A stretch of DNA of 47,623 nucleotides from Glycomyces amatae (lineage in GTDB: Bacteria; Actinomycetota; Actinomycetes; Mycobacteriales; Micromonosporaceae), in contig NZ_JAJLQZ010000029.1 in NCBI RefSeq assembly GCF_020991375.1, forward strand, positions 1 through 47,623. Direction: 5' to 3'. Made by a program: the position numbers and the translations under genes. The notes under the pieces are model-generated. The model was not told where the DNA came from. It did not search any database and saw only the letters and a list, made by a program, of their open reading frames with translations. Positions 23,142-31,354 of the stretch are shown piece after piece. Within the stretch, counting starts at the first letter, position 1. Every line of letters starts with the position of its first letter.

Positions 23142-26100
23142 GTGACTGACTCGCTCCTCATCGGCCGCGACCACCCCGCCGCGGTGCTGCGGTCGGCCGT
23201 CGAACGCACCATCGCCAGCCACGGCGGCCTCGTCCTCATCACCGGCGAGGCCGGCATCGGCAAGACCGCCCTCGTCACCGACGTCGCCGCCGCCTACCGC
23301 GGCGACCTCGCCATGGCCTTCGCCACCTCCTGGGAGTCCGAGGCGGTGCCCGAGCACTGGCTGTGGACGCAGATCCTGCGCTCGCTGCGCGCCCGCCTCG
23401 GCGAGGACCAGTGGCGCGCGCTGCGCCCGGCCCCCGCCGTCGACGCCCTCCTCGGCGAGGGCGAGGGCGCCCCGCCGGTCGAGTTCGAACTCCACGACGC
23501 CGTCACCCAGCTGCTCATCGCCGCCTCCCAGTGCGGCCCGCTCCTGGTCGTCCTCGACGACCTCCACTTCGCCGACCCCGGCAGCATCGAACTGCTCAAG
23601 TTCGCCTGCCAGCACACGTTCTTCGAGCGCCTCCTGTTCGTCGGCACCTACCGCGACTCCGAGATCGACCCCGGCCACCGCCTGCGCGCCCGGATGCTCC
23701 CGCTGGTCGCCAAGGCCGCGATGATCGGCCTCGACGGGCTCGACGAGCCCGGCGTCGCCGCCCTCGTCCGCACCACCGTCGGCGACGCGCCCGACGCGGA
23801 CACGGTCGCCGAGATCGCCCGCCGCACCGGCGGCAACCCGTTCTTCGTCGAGCAGACCGCGCGCCTGTGGGCCTCCGGCCAACCCGTCGACGCCACCACC
23901 GCCGGGATGCGCGACGCCCTCCAGCGGCGCATCGAGCAGCTGCCGCCGCCGCTGCTGCGGATGCTCACCCTCGCCTCGGTCGGCGGCCGCGAGTTCCACG
24001 CCGCCGTCATGGCCCAGGCCGCCGGGCGCGACCCCCACGAGATCGAGGCCGCGCTCGACGCCGCCTGCCAGACCGGGCTCGTGCGGCGCGGGCGCGACCG
24101 CTACGTCTTCGTCCACGACCTCGTGCGCGAGACGCTCTACAACACCATGCCCGAGGCCGAGGCCGCCCACCACCACGGCTGCGTCGTCCGCGCCCTCGCC
24201 GCCGACGAGTCCCTCCAGAAGCTCATGCTCAGCACCGAGATCGCCCACCACGCCTGGCTCGCCGGGGACGACCTCGACGCCGCGACCGCCGTCCGGTTCC
24301 TCACCCGCGCCGCCGACGAGGAGAACGCCTGCCTCAGCATCGCCGGGGCCGAGAAGCACTACCGGCGCGCCCTCGAGCGCTGCGCCCCCGGCATGGCGCG
24401 CCAGCGCGTCCTGCTCCGCCTCGAACTCGCCGGGGTCCTCAAGTGGCGCTCCGACGAGCAGGAGGCCCGGCGCCTCCGCGAGCAGGCGCTGATCGAGGCC
24501 GAGGCCTCCGGCGACCCGATGCTCCTGGCCCGCGTCGCCGTCGAGGAGCTCCAGGACGAGCGCTCCGAGGAGATCTCCCGCGCCAAGGCCCTCGCCTACA
24601 CCGGCCTCACCGGGCACGAGCCCGACCCCGGCCTCGACCCCGCCGAGCTCACCCGCAGGCTCCTCTTCGAGTACCTCGTGGCCGCCCGCAGGGCCGGCTC
24701 CGACGAGGACGTCGCCTTCGGGCTGTGGGCGAACCACGCCGTCAACTGGGGCCCCGGCAGCGCGCACGAGCGGCTGTCCCTCGTGGACGAGCTCACCGAG
24801 GTCACGCGCCGCTCCGGCGACCACGACACGCACCTGTACGCCGAGTCCCTGCGCTGGGTCGCGCTCCTCGAACTCGGCGACCCCGCCTACCGCGCCCAGC
24901 TCGCCCACTTCTGCGCCCTCGCCGACGCCGCCGAGAGCGAGCGCTGGCGCAGCGCCGCGAACATCGACCGGGCCGTGATCGCCGCCGTCCAGGGCCGCTT
25001 CGACGAGGCCGCCGCCGAACTCGACAAGGCCGAGGCCCTCATCGGGTCCGACTCGATCTCCGCGCACATGCTCACGCACCTGCGCTGGGAGACCGTCTAC
25101 GCGTCCGGCGCCGTCCCCGAGACCGAACCCGGGCCCCCGCACCCCGGCCACGGCGCCTGGCACACCGACCTGCTCGTCGGCCTCACCGCGCTGCGCCGCG
25201 GCGACCTCGACCAGGTCCGGCGCGTCCGCGAGCGCGTCGACGCCGACATCGACCTGTACGACTCCTGGAAGTCGCTGCTGCTGCGGTTCCAGGTCGAGGC
25301 CGCCGTCGCCGAGGGCGACGCCGAGGAGGTCGAGCGGCTGCGGACCGAACTGGGCCCCTACGCCGGCCAGTGGCTCGTCGCCCTGTGGGGCACCAGCGTC
25401 CACGGCCCGGTCAGCCACTGGCTCGGCGTCCTCGCCGCCGCCGCGGGCGACCGGGACGCGGCCGACCGGCACTTCGCCGACGCCGCGGCCGAATCCGACC
25501 GGCTCGCCGCCGCCCCCTGGGCCGCCCTCGCCCGGGAGCGCGCCGCCGAGAACCGCGCCGCCGCCGACCGCGCCGCCCGGGACCGCGACGACCCGGCCGG
25601 GCCCGCCGCCGGCCCGGTCTTCCGCCGCGACGGCGCCACCTGGACCCTCGCCTACGCCGGGCGCACCCTCCACCTCCCGCACGCCAAAGGCCTGGCCGAC
25701 CTGCACCTCCTGCTCTCGCGGCCCGGCGTCGAGACCGCCGCGGCCGACCTGCTCGCCGGACCCGCGAGCGACGGCGCCCCCGCGGTCGCCGCCGACGCCC
25801 GCCTCGGCGGCGACGACTTCCTCGACGCCGAGGCCCGCACCCGCTACCGCGAGCACCTCGAGACCCTCGACGAGCGGATCGACGCCGCAGCGGCCGTCGG
25901 CGACGACGCCCGCGCCGCCGCGCTCGACGCCGAGCGCCAGGCCCTCATCGACCACCTCAAGGCCGCCACCGGCCTCGGCGGGCGCTCCCGCAGGCTCGGC
26001 GACAACCACGAGCGCGCCCGCAAGAGCGTCACCAACCGCATCCGCAACACCCTCAAGAAGATCGAGGACGGCCACCCCGCGCTCGCCGAGCACCTCAAGG

Positions 26101-26168
26101 CGACCGTCGCCACCGGTTCGGCCTGCGTCTACCGGCCGGGCGCCGACGCCCCCGACTGGCGCCTCTGA
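23142..26168 (+). CDS. Large AAA ATPase (LuxR/MalT-like signalling ATPase) with C-terminal winged-helix-like domain
   Basis: A 1008-aa protein. The N terminus has the ATPase module with Walker A GEAGIGKTAL (K41) and Walker B LLVVLDDLHFAD (about 133-144), then TGGNPFFVE. The middle (about 330-830) is helical and Ala/Leu-rich, like TPR domains. The C terminus (about 840-1005) has LGGDDFLDAEARTRYREHLE, a coiled stretch and RARKSVTNRIRNTLKKIEDG, a domain found on many actinobacterial AAA regulators in place of a LuxR helix-turn-helix. It probably senses a ligand and regulates transcription; targets unknown. GTG at 23142 is the only reasonable start. Confidence 0.85.
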   Translation: MTDSLLIGRDHPAAVLRSAVERTIASHGGLVLITGEAGIGKTALVTDVAAAYRGDLAMAFATSWESEAVPEHWLWTQILRSLRARLGEDQWRALRPAPAVDALLGEGEGAPPVEFELHDAVTQLLIAASQCGPLLVVLDDLHFADPGSIELLKFACQHTFFERLLFVGTYRDSEIDPGHRLRARMLPLVAKAAMIGLDGLDEPGVAALVRTTVGDAPDADTVAEIARRTGGNPFFVEQTARLWASGQPVDATTAGMRDALQRRIEQLPPPLLRMLTLASVGGREFHAAVMAQAAGRDPHEIEAALDAACQTGLVRRGRDRYVFVHDLVRETLYNTMPEAEAAHHHGCVVRALAADESLQKLMLSTEIAHHAWLAGDDLDAATAVRFLTRAADEENACLSIAGAEKHYRRALERCAPGMARQRVLLRLELAGVLKWRSDEQEARRLREQALIEAEASGDPMLLARVAVEELQDERSEEISRAKALAYTGLTGHEPDPGLDPAELTRRLLFEYLVAARRAGSDEDVAFGLWANHAVNWGPGSAHERLSLVDELTEVTRRSGDHDTHLYAESLRWVALLELGDPAYRAQLAHFCALADAAESERWRSAANIDRAVIAAVQGRFDEAAAELDKAEALIGSDSISAHMLTHLRWETVYASGAVPETEPGPPHPGHGAWHTDLLVGLTALRRGDLDQVRRVRERVDADIDLYDSWKSLLLRFQVEAAVAEGDAEEVERLRTELGPYAGQWLVALWGTSVHGPVSHWLGVLAAAAGDRDAADRHFADAAAESDRLAAAPWAALARERAAENRAAADRAARDRDDPAGPAAGPVFRRDGATWTLAYAGRTLHLPHAKGLADLHLLLSRPGVETAAADLLAGPASDGAPAVAADARLGGDDFLDAEARTRYREHLETLDERIDAAAAVGDDARAAALDAERQALIDHLKAATGLGGRSRRLGDNHERARKSVTNRIRNTLKKIEDGHPALAEHLKATVATGSACVYRPGADAPDWRL

Positions 26169-26179
26169 CCGTGCGCGAA

Positions 26180-26211
26180 GGGGCCGGGCGGGGAATCCCC
26201 CGCCCGGCCCC
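26180..26211. terminator. Bidirectional terminator between ATPase and ABC permease genes
   Basis: A 14-bp stem, ggggccgggcgggg at 26180-26193 with 26198-26211, loop aatc. Confidence 0.85.
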
Positions 26212-26232
26212 GCCGGGTGTTTCAGTGGAGTC

Positions 26233-27090
26233 TCACTTGCGGTTGTAGGCCCTGATGGTCAGGAACCCGAACACCGCGATGAACCCGCCCGACCAGATGA
26301 GCGTCGTGAGCACCGCGCCGGAGTCGACGGTCCCGTCGAACAGGCCCCGCACCCCGTCGACCAGCTGGCTGATCGGCGTGTTCTTCACGACCGGCTGGAG
26401 CCAGCCGGGCATCGTCGAGGGCTCCACCATGATGTTCGACAGGAACGTCAGCGGGAACATGATCGACATCGAGATGGACATGACGGTCTTCTCGGAGCGG
26501 GTGATCAGCCCCAGCCAGGTCCACACCCACGAGAAGGCGAAGCAGAACACCAGCAGCAGGGCCACGCCCAGCAGCACGCCGACCGCGCCGCCCTCGGGCC
26601 GGTAGCCCATGACCATGCCCGTGCCGAACATGATCGCCCCGGCCGCCGCGTACCGGAACATGTCCGCCAGCAGGTAGCCGACCATCGGCGCGGCCCGCCA
26701 GATCGGCAGCGTCCGGAACCGGTCCGACACGCCCTTGTTGATGTCGATGTTCACCGACATGCCGGTGTAGATCGTGGTCATCACGATGCTCATCACCATG
26801 ATGCCCGGCAGCAGGAACTGGAGGTACGCCCCGGTGCCGCCCGCGATCGCGCCGCCGAACAGGTACGTGAACATCAGCAGCATCACGATCGGGAAGACCA
26901 GGATGTCGCCCAGCTGCTCGGGCACGTGCTTGATCTTCAGCATCGAGCGCCAGGCGAACACCCTCGCCGAGGTCAGCGCGCTCGGCGCGGCCGGACGCTC
27001 GCCGGTGGCCAGCAGCCGCTGCAAGTGCTCCTTCGCGACCGGGGCCGGCGCGTCGGCGTCGGACTTCGTGTCGGTCGGTGTGACGGTCAT
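26233..27090 (-). CDS. ABC transporter permease (DrrB-like, ABC-2 type)
   Basis: A 285-aa permease with about six membrane helices, starting MTVTPTDTKSDADAPAPVA and then EQLGDILVFPIVMLLMFTYLF typical of ABC-2 daunorubicin-type exporters. ATG 27090 follows gaaagga. It lies 29 nt after the ATPase gene on the same strand and would form one exporter with it. Drug or lipid export is the usual role; the substrate is unknown. Confidence 0.92.
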   Translation of the reverse strand: MTVTPTDTKSDADAPAPVAKEHLQRLLATGERPAAPSALTSARVFAWRSMLKIKHVPEQLGDILVFPIVMLLMFTYLFGGAIAGGTGAYLQFLLPGIMVMSIVMTTIYTGMSVNIDINKGVSDRFRTLPIWRAAPMVGYLLADMFRYAAAGAIMFGTGMVMGYRPEGGAVGVLLGVALLLVFCFAFSWVWTWLGLITRSEKTVMSISMSIMFPLTFLSNIMVEPSTMPGWLQPVVKNTPISQLVDGVRGLFDGTVDSGAVLTTLIWSGGFIAVFGFLTIRAYNRK

Positions 27091-27119
27091 TGCGTTTCCT
27101 TTCTCAAAGTCCGTGCGGC

Positions 27120-28079
27120 TCAGGCCTGAACGCGGTTGGTGAGGGCCAGGAAGACCTCGTCGAGGCTCGGCTGGCCCAGCGAGAAGTCGTCCACGAGGAC
27201 GCCCGCGCGGGCCAGCTCGCCGAGGGCCTGCGAGCCCTGCGCGGCGGTGTCCTCGCCCGGCGCCAGGCGGGCGGTGAGCGACACCGGGTCGTCGTCGAGC
27301 TCGACCTCCGCGCCGAGCGCGTCGGCGAGCACCTGCCGCGCGTGCGCGCGCTGGTCGGCGTGGTGCAGGCGCACCCGGATCGAGCCGGCGCCCACGGAGG
27401 ACTTGAGCTGGCCGGGGGTGCCCTCGGCGATGACCTTGCCGGTGTCGATGACCGCGATGCGGCCCGCCAGCTGGTCGGCCTCCTCCAGGTACTGCGTCGT
27501 CAGCAGCACCGTGGTGCCCTCGGCGACGATCGTGCGGATCACGTCCCACACCTGGCCCCGGCTGCGCGGGTCCAGGCCCGTCGTCGGCTCGTCCAGGAAC
27601 AGGAGCTTCGGGGTGACGATGATGGACGCGGCGATGTCGAGCCGCCGCCGCATCCCGCCGGAGTAGGCCTTCACCTGCTTGCCGGCGGCGTGGGTCAGGC
27701 CGAACGCGTCCAAAAGGTCGCCGGCGCGCTCCCGTGCGGCCGGCTTCGCGTAGCCGTAGAGGCGCGACAGCAGGATCAGGTTCTCGACGCCCGTGAGGTC
27801 CTCGTCCAGCGAGGCGTACTGCCCGGTCAGGCTCACCTGGGAGCGCACCGCGGCGGCGTCGGTGAGCAGGTCGCGGCCGAACACGGTCGCGCTCCCGGCG
27901 TCGGGGCGCAGCAGGGTGGCCAGCATCCGCACCGTGGTGGTCTTCCCGGCCCCGTTCGGGCCCAGCACGCCGTACACCGTGCCGGTCGGGACCTCCAGGT
28001 CCACGCCGTCGACGGCCTTGACGTCCTTGAAGTGCTTGACGAGCCCTTCGGCTCGGATCGCGAGGTCGCGCTGCGACAT
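27120..28079 (-). CDS. ABC transporter ATP-binding protein (DrrA-like)
   Basis: A 319-aa ATPase with Walker [11 protein letters not shown] (about residues 41-50), the Q-loop in [10 protein letters not shown], the signature [14 protein letters not shown], Walker [14 protein letters not shown] and the switch His/Gln region ([10 protein letters not shown]). Such a Gln in place of the usual His is typical of the DrrA group. The C-terminal ~100 residues are the DrrA-type extension ending [12 protein letters not shown] 28079 is preferred over upstream starts because gggaggc lies before it. Confidence 0.94.
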   Translation of the reverse strand: MSQRDLAIRAEGLVKHFKDVKAVDGVDLEVPTGTVYGVLGPNGAGKTTTVRMLATLLRPDAGSATVFGRDLLTDAAAVRSQVSLTGQYASLDEDLTGVENLILLSRLYGYAKPAARERAGDLLDAFGLTHAAGKQVKAYSGGMRRRLDIAASIIVTPKLLFLDEPTTGLDPRSRGQVWDVIRTIVAEGTTVLLTTQYLEEADQLAGRIAVIDTGKVIAEGTPGQLKSSVGAGSIRVRLHHADQRAHARQVLADALGAEVELDDDPVSLTARLAPGEDTAAQGSQALGELARAGVLVDDFSLGQPSLDEVFLALTNRVQA

Positions 28080-28190
28080 GTTCGCCTCCCGGATGATTCG
28101 CATAATCGCTCTCACCCAGAAGGCGCTACAACCCCGCCACGCCCGCCGCTACATCCGGTGTAGCGGCGTTCCGGGACGCCACCGAGGACG

Positions 28191-28223
28191 CTGATGGGGC
28201 CCGCCTTCGGCGGGCCCCATCAG
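28191..28223 (-). terminator. Terminator after the toxin-antitoxin operon
   Basis: Perfect 15-bp stem, ctgatggggcccgcc at 28191-28205 with 28209-28223, loop ttc; located just past the yoeB stop. Confidence 0.85.
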
Positions 28224-28228
28224 TTGCA

Positions 28229-28487
28229 TTATTGCTCGTAGTGGAAACGGCACTGGACGATGTAGATCTCCTCATCTTCCAGCCGGTAGATCAAGCGGTG
28301 TTCAAGATTGATCCGGCGTGACCAGAAGCTCCGGAACCCGTGTTTGAGCGGTTCGGGCTTTCCGAGTCCTCGTTGCCGTTTCGCCGGACGTCCTGATCAG
28401 CTCGTTGATCTTCCTGACGATCTTGCGGTCCTGGCCCTGCCGGTGCACGTACTCGTCCCAGGCGCTCGCGGACCAGGTGATCTTCAC
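28229..28487 (-). pseudogene. yoeB: YoeB-family toxin, disrupted by two 1-bp deletions
   Basis: YoeB cleaves mRNA at the ribosome. From GTG 28487 the frame reads VKITWSASAWDEYVH to KINELIR, then leaves frame. Adding one G at 28392-28393 and one at 28368-28369 (each agggac reduced to aggac on the coding strand) restores an 86-aa YoeB: DVRRNGNE, GLGKPEPLKHGFRSFWSRR, HRLIYRLEDEEIYIVQCRFHYEQ. In the restored protein the catalytic residues fall at E46, R65 and H83, the same numbers as in E. coli YoeB. The start overlaps the antitoxin stop (GTGA). As given, only a 61-aa frame without the active site is made. It could be a pseudogene, a base-calling error in short G runs, or (less likely) frameshifting. 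Confidence 0.9.
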
Positions 28488-28735
28488 TCGATCAGGTCCC
28501 TCACGACCCCGCGCCCGTTCTCGAGCTCGTCGATGGAGGCGAGCAGCCTGCGCGCGTTGACGGGACTGCTCAGCAGGTAGGCGGTCTCTTTGAGCGACTC
28601 GTACTCGTCCAGCGCCACGATCACCACGGACTCGTGGCCATCGCGGACCACGATGGCCTCCTCGCGGTCGTCGATGACGGTGTCGAGCGTCTTGCCGAAC
28701 TCCGCCTGTGCCTGGGAGAACGAAATAGCCTTCAT
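28484..28735 (-). CDS. yefM: YefM/Phd-family antitoxin
   Basis: An 83-aa antitoxin, MKAISFSQAQAEFGKTLDTV at the N terminus (DNA-binding dimer) followed by VVRDGHESVVIVALDEYESL and a C-terminal toxin-binding tail LLASIDELENGRG. The ATG at 28735 has a strong gaggaggt. It precedes and overlaps the yoeB reading frame, the standard operon order, and should repress its own promoter. It is intact while the toxin is broken. Confidence 0.93.
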   Translation of the reverse strand: MKAISFSQAQAEFGKTLDTVIDDREEAIVVRDGHESVVIVALDEYESLKETAYLLSSPVNARRLLASIDELENGRGVVRDLIE

Positions 28736-28815
28736 GCTCACCTCCTCATCTTGTACTGAAAAACGTGGCCTTCGCGGCTTCGGCACGCCAGGATCGCGCG
28801 ACGTTCGCGCCCCGA

Positions 28816-31212
28816 TCAGTCCTTGAGGTGCTTGGGGCGGACCACCAGCCAGAACAGGAGGGCGCCCACGCCCGAGGCGACGCCGATCGCCGCCGCGGTG
28901 GTGTTCCAGGTGCCCGGCAGCTCCAGCTCGTAGAAGCGCGCGAACGGCGGCACGGCCAGGACGATGAGGAACGCGGCCGCGCAGCCGCCCACCAGGAGCG
29001 CCTTCCACCACGTGTACGGCTTCGCCACGATCGCCAGGGCGGCGAGCGCGAGGGAGAACAGCGTGATCGCGGCCGTGGTCTGCGGCAGGTCCGAGTCGTA
29101 CCCGTCGTGCGCCAGCGCCGCCAGGTAGACCGCGAACGTCGGCACCGCGCAGCAGATCCCCGCCGGGATCGCGAACTTCAGCACCCGCCGCACGAACCCG
29201 GGCCTGGCCCGGTCGAAGGTCGGCGCCAGCGCCAGGAAGAACGCCGGGATGCCGATCGTGAACGCGTTGATCAGCGACTGGTGGATCGGCAGGAACGGGT
29301 ACGGCAGCGGGTCGTTCCCGGCGACCCACGCGATGATCGCGCCCACGGCGATGAGCAGCGCCAGCCCGATCGCGTACACCGTCTTGGTCAGGAACACGTT
29401 CGCGACCCGCCCGATGTTCCCCAGCACCCGGCGGCCCTCGGCCACCACGTGCGGCAGCGTCGCGAACTCGTCGTCCAGCAGCACGACCTGCGCGACCGAC
29501 CGCGCCGCGGCCGAACCCGACCCCATCGCGATGCCCAGGTCCGCGTCCTTGAGCGCCAGCACGTCGTTCACGCCGTCGCCGGTCATCGCCACGGTGTGCC
29601 CCCGCGACTGGAGCGCCTTCACGAACGCCTGCTTCTGGTGCGGCTTGACCCGCCCGAAGATCGTGGCCCGCTCCAAGAGGTCCGCGAGCTCCTCGGGGTC
29701 CTCCGGCAGGCGCCGGGCGTCCACGGTGTCCGCGGCGCCCTCGACGCCGAGCTGCGCGGCGACCGCGCCCACGGCGGCCGGGGAGTCCCCGGAGATGATC
29801 TTGACCGCCACGCCCTGCTCCTTGAAGTAGGCGAGCGTCTCGGCCGCGGTGGAGCGCAGGCGCTGCCGCAGGACCACCAGGGCCTGGGCCTTCACGCCGG
29901 TGACGCCCCCGGTGGTCGAGGCCGTCTCGGCGGTGACCAGGGCCAGGACCCGCAGGCCCTGGGCGGCGAGCATGTCCGCCTCGAGCGCGACCGGGTCGCC
30001 CGCCTCGAGCAGCACGTCGGGCGCGCCCAGCAGCCAGCTGCCGTGGTCGGTGAAGCGGGTGCCGCTCCACTTGCGCGCCGAGGAGAACGGCATGACGTCG
30101 ATGACCCGCCAGTGCGGGTCGGCCGTGCCGGTCTCGCCCAGGTGCGCCGCGACCGCCTGCATGGTCGGGTTGGGGCTGTCGTCGGCCGCCGCCAGCGCGG
30201 CGAGCGCGGTCGCGACGGCCGCGCCGTCGGCGTCGCCGACCGGCCGGACCTCGTCGACGTCCATGCCGCCCTCGGTGAGCGTCCCGGTCTTGTCCAGGCA
30301 CAGCACGTCGGTGCGGGCCAGCCCCTCGATGGCGGGCAGCTCCTGCACGAGGCACTTGCGCGCCCCGAGCCGGATCACGCCGACCGCGAACGCGACCGAC
30401 GTCAGCAGCACCAGGCCCTCGGGGATCATGGGGACGATCCCGGCGACGGTGGTGACGATGACGCCGTCCGAGGCGACGATGTCGTGCCAGTCGCCGACGT
30501 CCCCCGCCTGGCTCACGATGAGCAGCAGCGCGATCGGCACGATGAGCCAGGTGATGATCTTGATGAAGCGGTTGATGCCCTCGCGCAGCTCCGAGCGCGC
30601 CAGCGTGAACTTGCTGGCCTCCTCGACGAGCTTGGCGGCATAGGAGTCCGCGCCGATGTGCTCGGCTCGGAACAGGCCGGTCCCGGCCACCGCGAACGAG
30701 CCCGAGCGGACCTCGTCCCCGGGCGTCTTCGCCACCGGGTCGGCCTCGCCGGTCAGCAGCGACTCGTCGATCTCGAGGTTCCGGGACTCCACCACCGGCC
30801 CGTCGACCGCGATCCGGTCGCCCGGCTCCACGTACACCAGGTCGCCCTGGACGATCCGGTTCGGCTCGATCTCGCGGACCTCGCCGTCGCGCAGCACCTT
30901 GGCCATGGCCTGGTTCATCAGCGACAGCTTGTCCAGGGTGCGCTTGGCGCGCAGCTCCTGGACCGTTCCGATGAGGATGTTGGCGATGATGACGCCGGCG
31001 AACAGGCCCTGCTTCCAGCCGCCGAAGGTCACCGCGATGACGGCGAGCACGCCGATGACGCCGTTGAGCGGCGTGAAGAGGTTCGCGCGCAGGATGGCCG
31101 AGAAGGGTCGGGACGTGTGGCGCTTGGACTCGTTGACGGCTCCGGCTTCGACGCGCTCGGCCACTTCGTCGGCCGTCAGGCCCCGGTCACCTGCCAGCAT
31201 GGGTGTTGTCAC
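28816..31212 (-). CDS. ctpE: P-type ATPase, CtpE-like (calcium transport)
   Basis: A 798-aa P-type ATPase closely resembling mycobacterial CtpE, reported as a Ca2+ importer. Seen: TGEADP (actuator, residues 154-159), PEGL at 264-267 in helix M4, phosphorylation motif DKTGT with D307, KWSG in the nucleotide domain, and TGDGVNDVLALKDAD (hinge). There are about ten membrane helices and no heavy-metal domain. GTG 31212 has no ribosome site but taagct lies 6 nt upstream, so it is probably leaderless. Divergent from proS. Confidence 0.92.
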   Translation of the reverse strand: MTTPMLAGDRGLTADEVAERVEAGAVNESKRHTSRPFSAILRANLFTPLNGVIGVLAVIAVTFGGWKQGLFAGVIIANILIGTVQELRAKRTLDKLSLMNQAMAKVLRDGEVREIEPNRIVQGDLVYVEPGDRIAVDGPVVESRNLEIDESLLTGEADPVAKTPGDEVRSGSFAVAGTGLFRAEHIGADSYAAKLVEEASKFTLARSELREGINRFIKIITWLIVPIALLLIVSQAGDVGDWHDIVASDGVIVTTVAGIVPMIPEGLVLLTSVAFAVGVIRLGARKCLVQELPAIEGLARTDVLCLDKTGTLTEGGMDVDEVRPVGDADGAAVATALAALAAADDSPNPTMQAVAAHLGETGTADPHWRVIDVMPFSSARKWSGTRFTDHGSWLLGAPDVLLEAGDPVALEADMLAAQGLRVLALVTAETASTTGGVTGVKAQALVVLRQRLRSTAAETLAYFKEQGVAVKIISGDSPAAVGAVAAQLGVEGAADTVDARRLPEDPEELADLLERATIFGRVKPHQKQAFVKALQSRGHTVAMTGDGVNDVLALKDADLGIAMGSGSAAARSVAQVVLLDDEFATLPHVVAEGRRVLGNIGRVANVFLTKTVYAIGLALLIAVGAIIAWVAGNDPLPYPFLPIHQSLINAFTIGIPAFFLALAPTFDRARPGFVRRVLKFAIPAGICCAVPTFAVYLAALAHDGYDSDLPQTTAAITLFSLALAALAIVAKPYTWWKALLVGGCAAAFLIVLAVPPFARFYELELPGTWNTTAAAIGVASGVGALLFWLVVRPKHLKD

Positions 31213-31218
31213 GTCGTC

Positions 31219-31224
31219 AGCTTA
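31219..31224 (-). promoter_or_regulatory. -10 box for leaderless ctpE
   Basis: taagct on the minus strand, six bases before GTG. Confidence 0.5.
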
Positions 31225-31277
31225 TGCGACAGCCGCCCTCCTGTATCACCGCCGAAGGACCGAACCCCGCCGATTCC

Positions 31278-31304
31278 GGTCTCCTCCTTTCGACCGAGGA
31301 GACC
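31278..31304. promoter_or_regulatory. 9-bp inverted repeat between divergent ctpE and proS
   Basis: ggtctcctc (31278-31286) and gaggagacc (31296-31304) are perfectly complementary. It could be an operator for ctpE or a hairpin; it is unlike a T-box leader. Confidence 0.4.
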
Positions 31305-31340
31305 CGGCTTCCCGACCGCGGGGAGGCGTCGCGCGCCCCG

Positions 31341-31346
31341 TAGAAT
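31341..31346 (+). promoter_or_regulatory. -10 box for leaderless proS
   Basis: tagaat followed by eight bases and ATG 31355; no ribosome site is present. Confidence 0.65.
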
Positions 31347-31354
31347 CGCTGACC

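Noticed and set aside
22785..26093. Open frame of 1102 codons on the minus strand
   Set aside because: Antisense shadow of the 1008-aa ATPase; Gly/Val-rich with no domain.
28369..28392. Programmed frameshifting in yoeB as the main explanation
   Set aside because: Two separate shifts in 24 nt would be needed and no slippery site or stimulatory structure is seen; mutation or base-calling error is simpler.
31213..31354. T-box leader before proS
   Set aside because: The gap is only 140 nt, shared with the divergent ctpE promoter, and lacks the T-box core; the proS start is better explained as leaderless.
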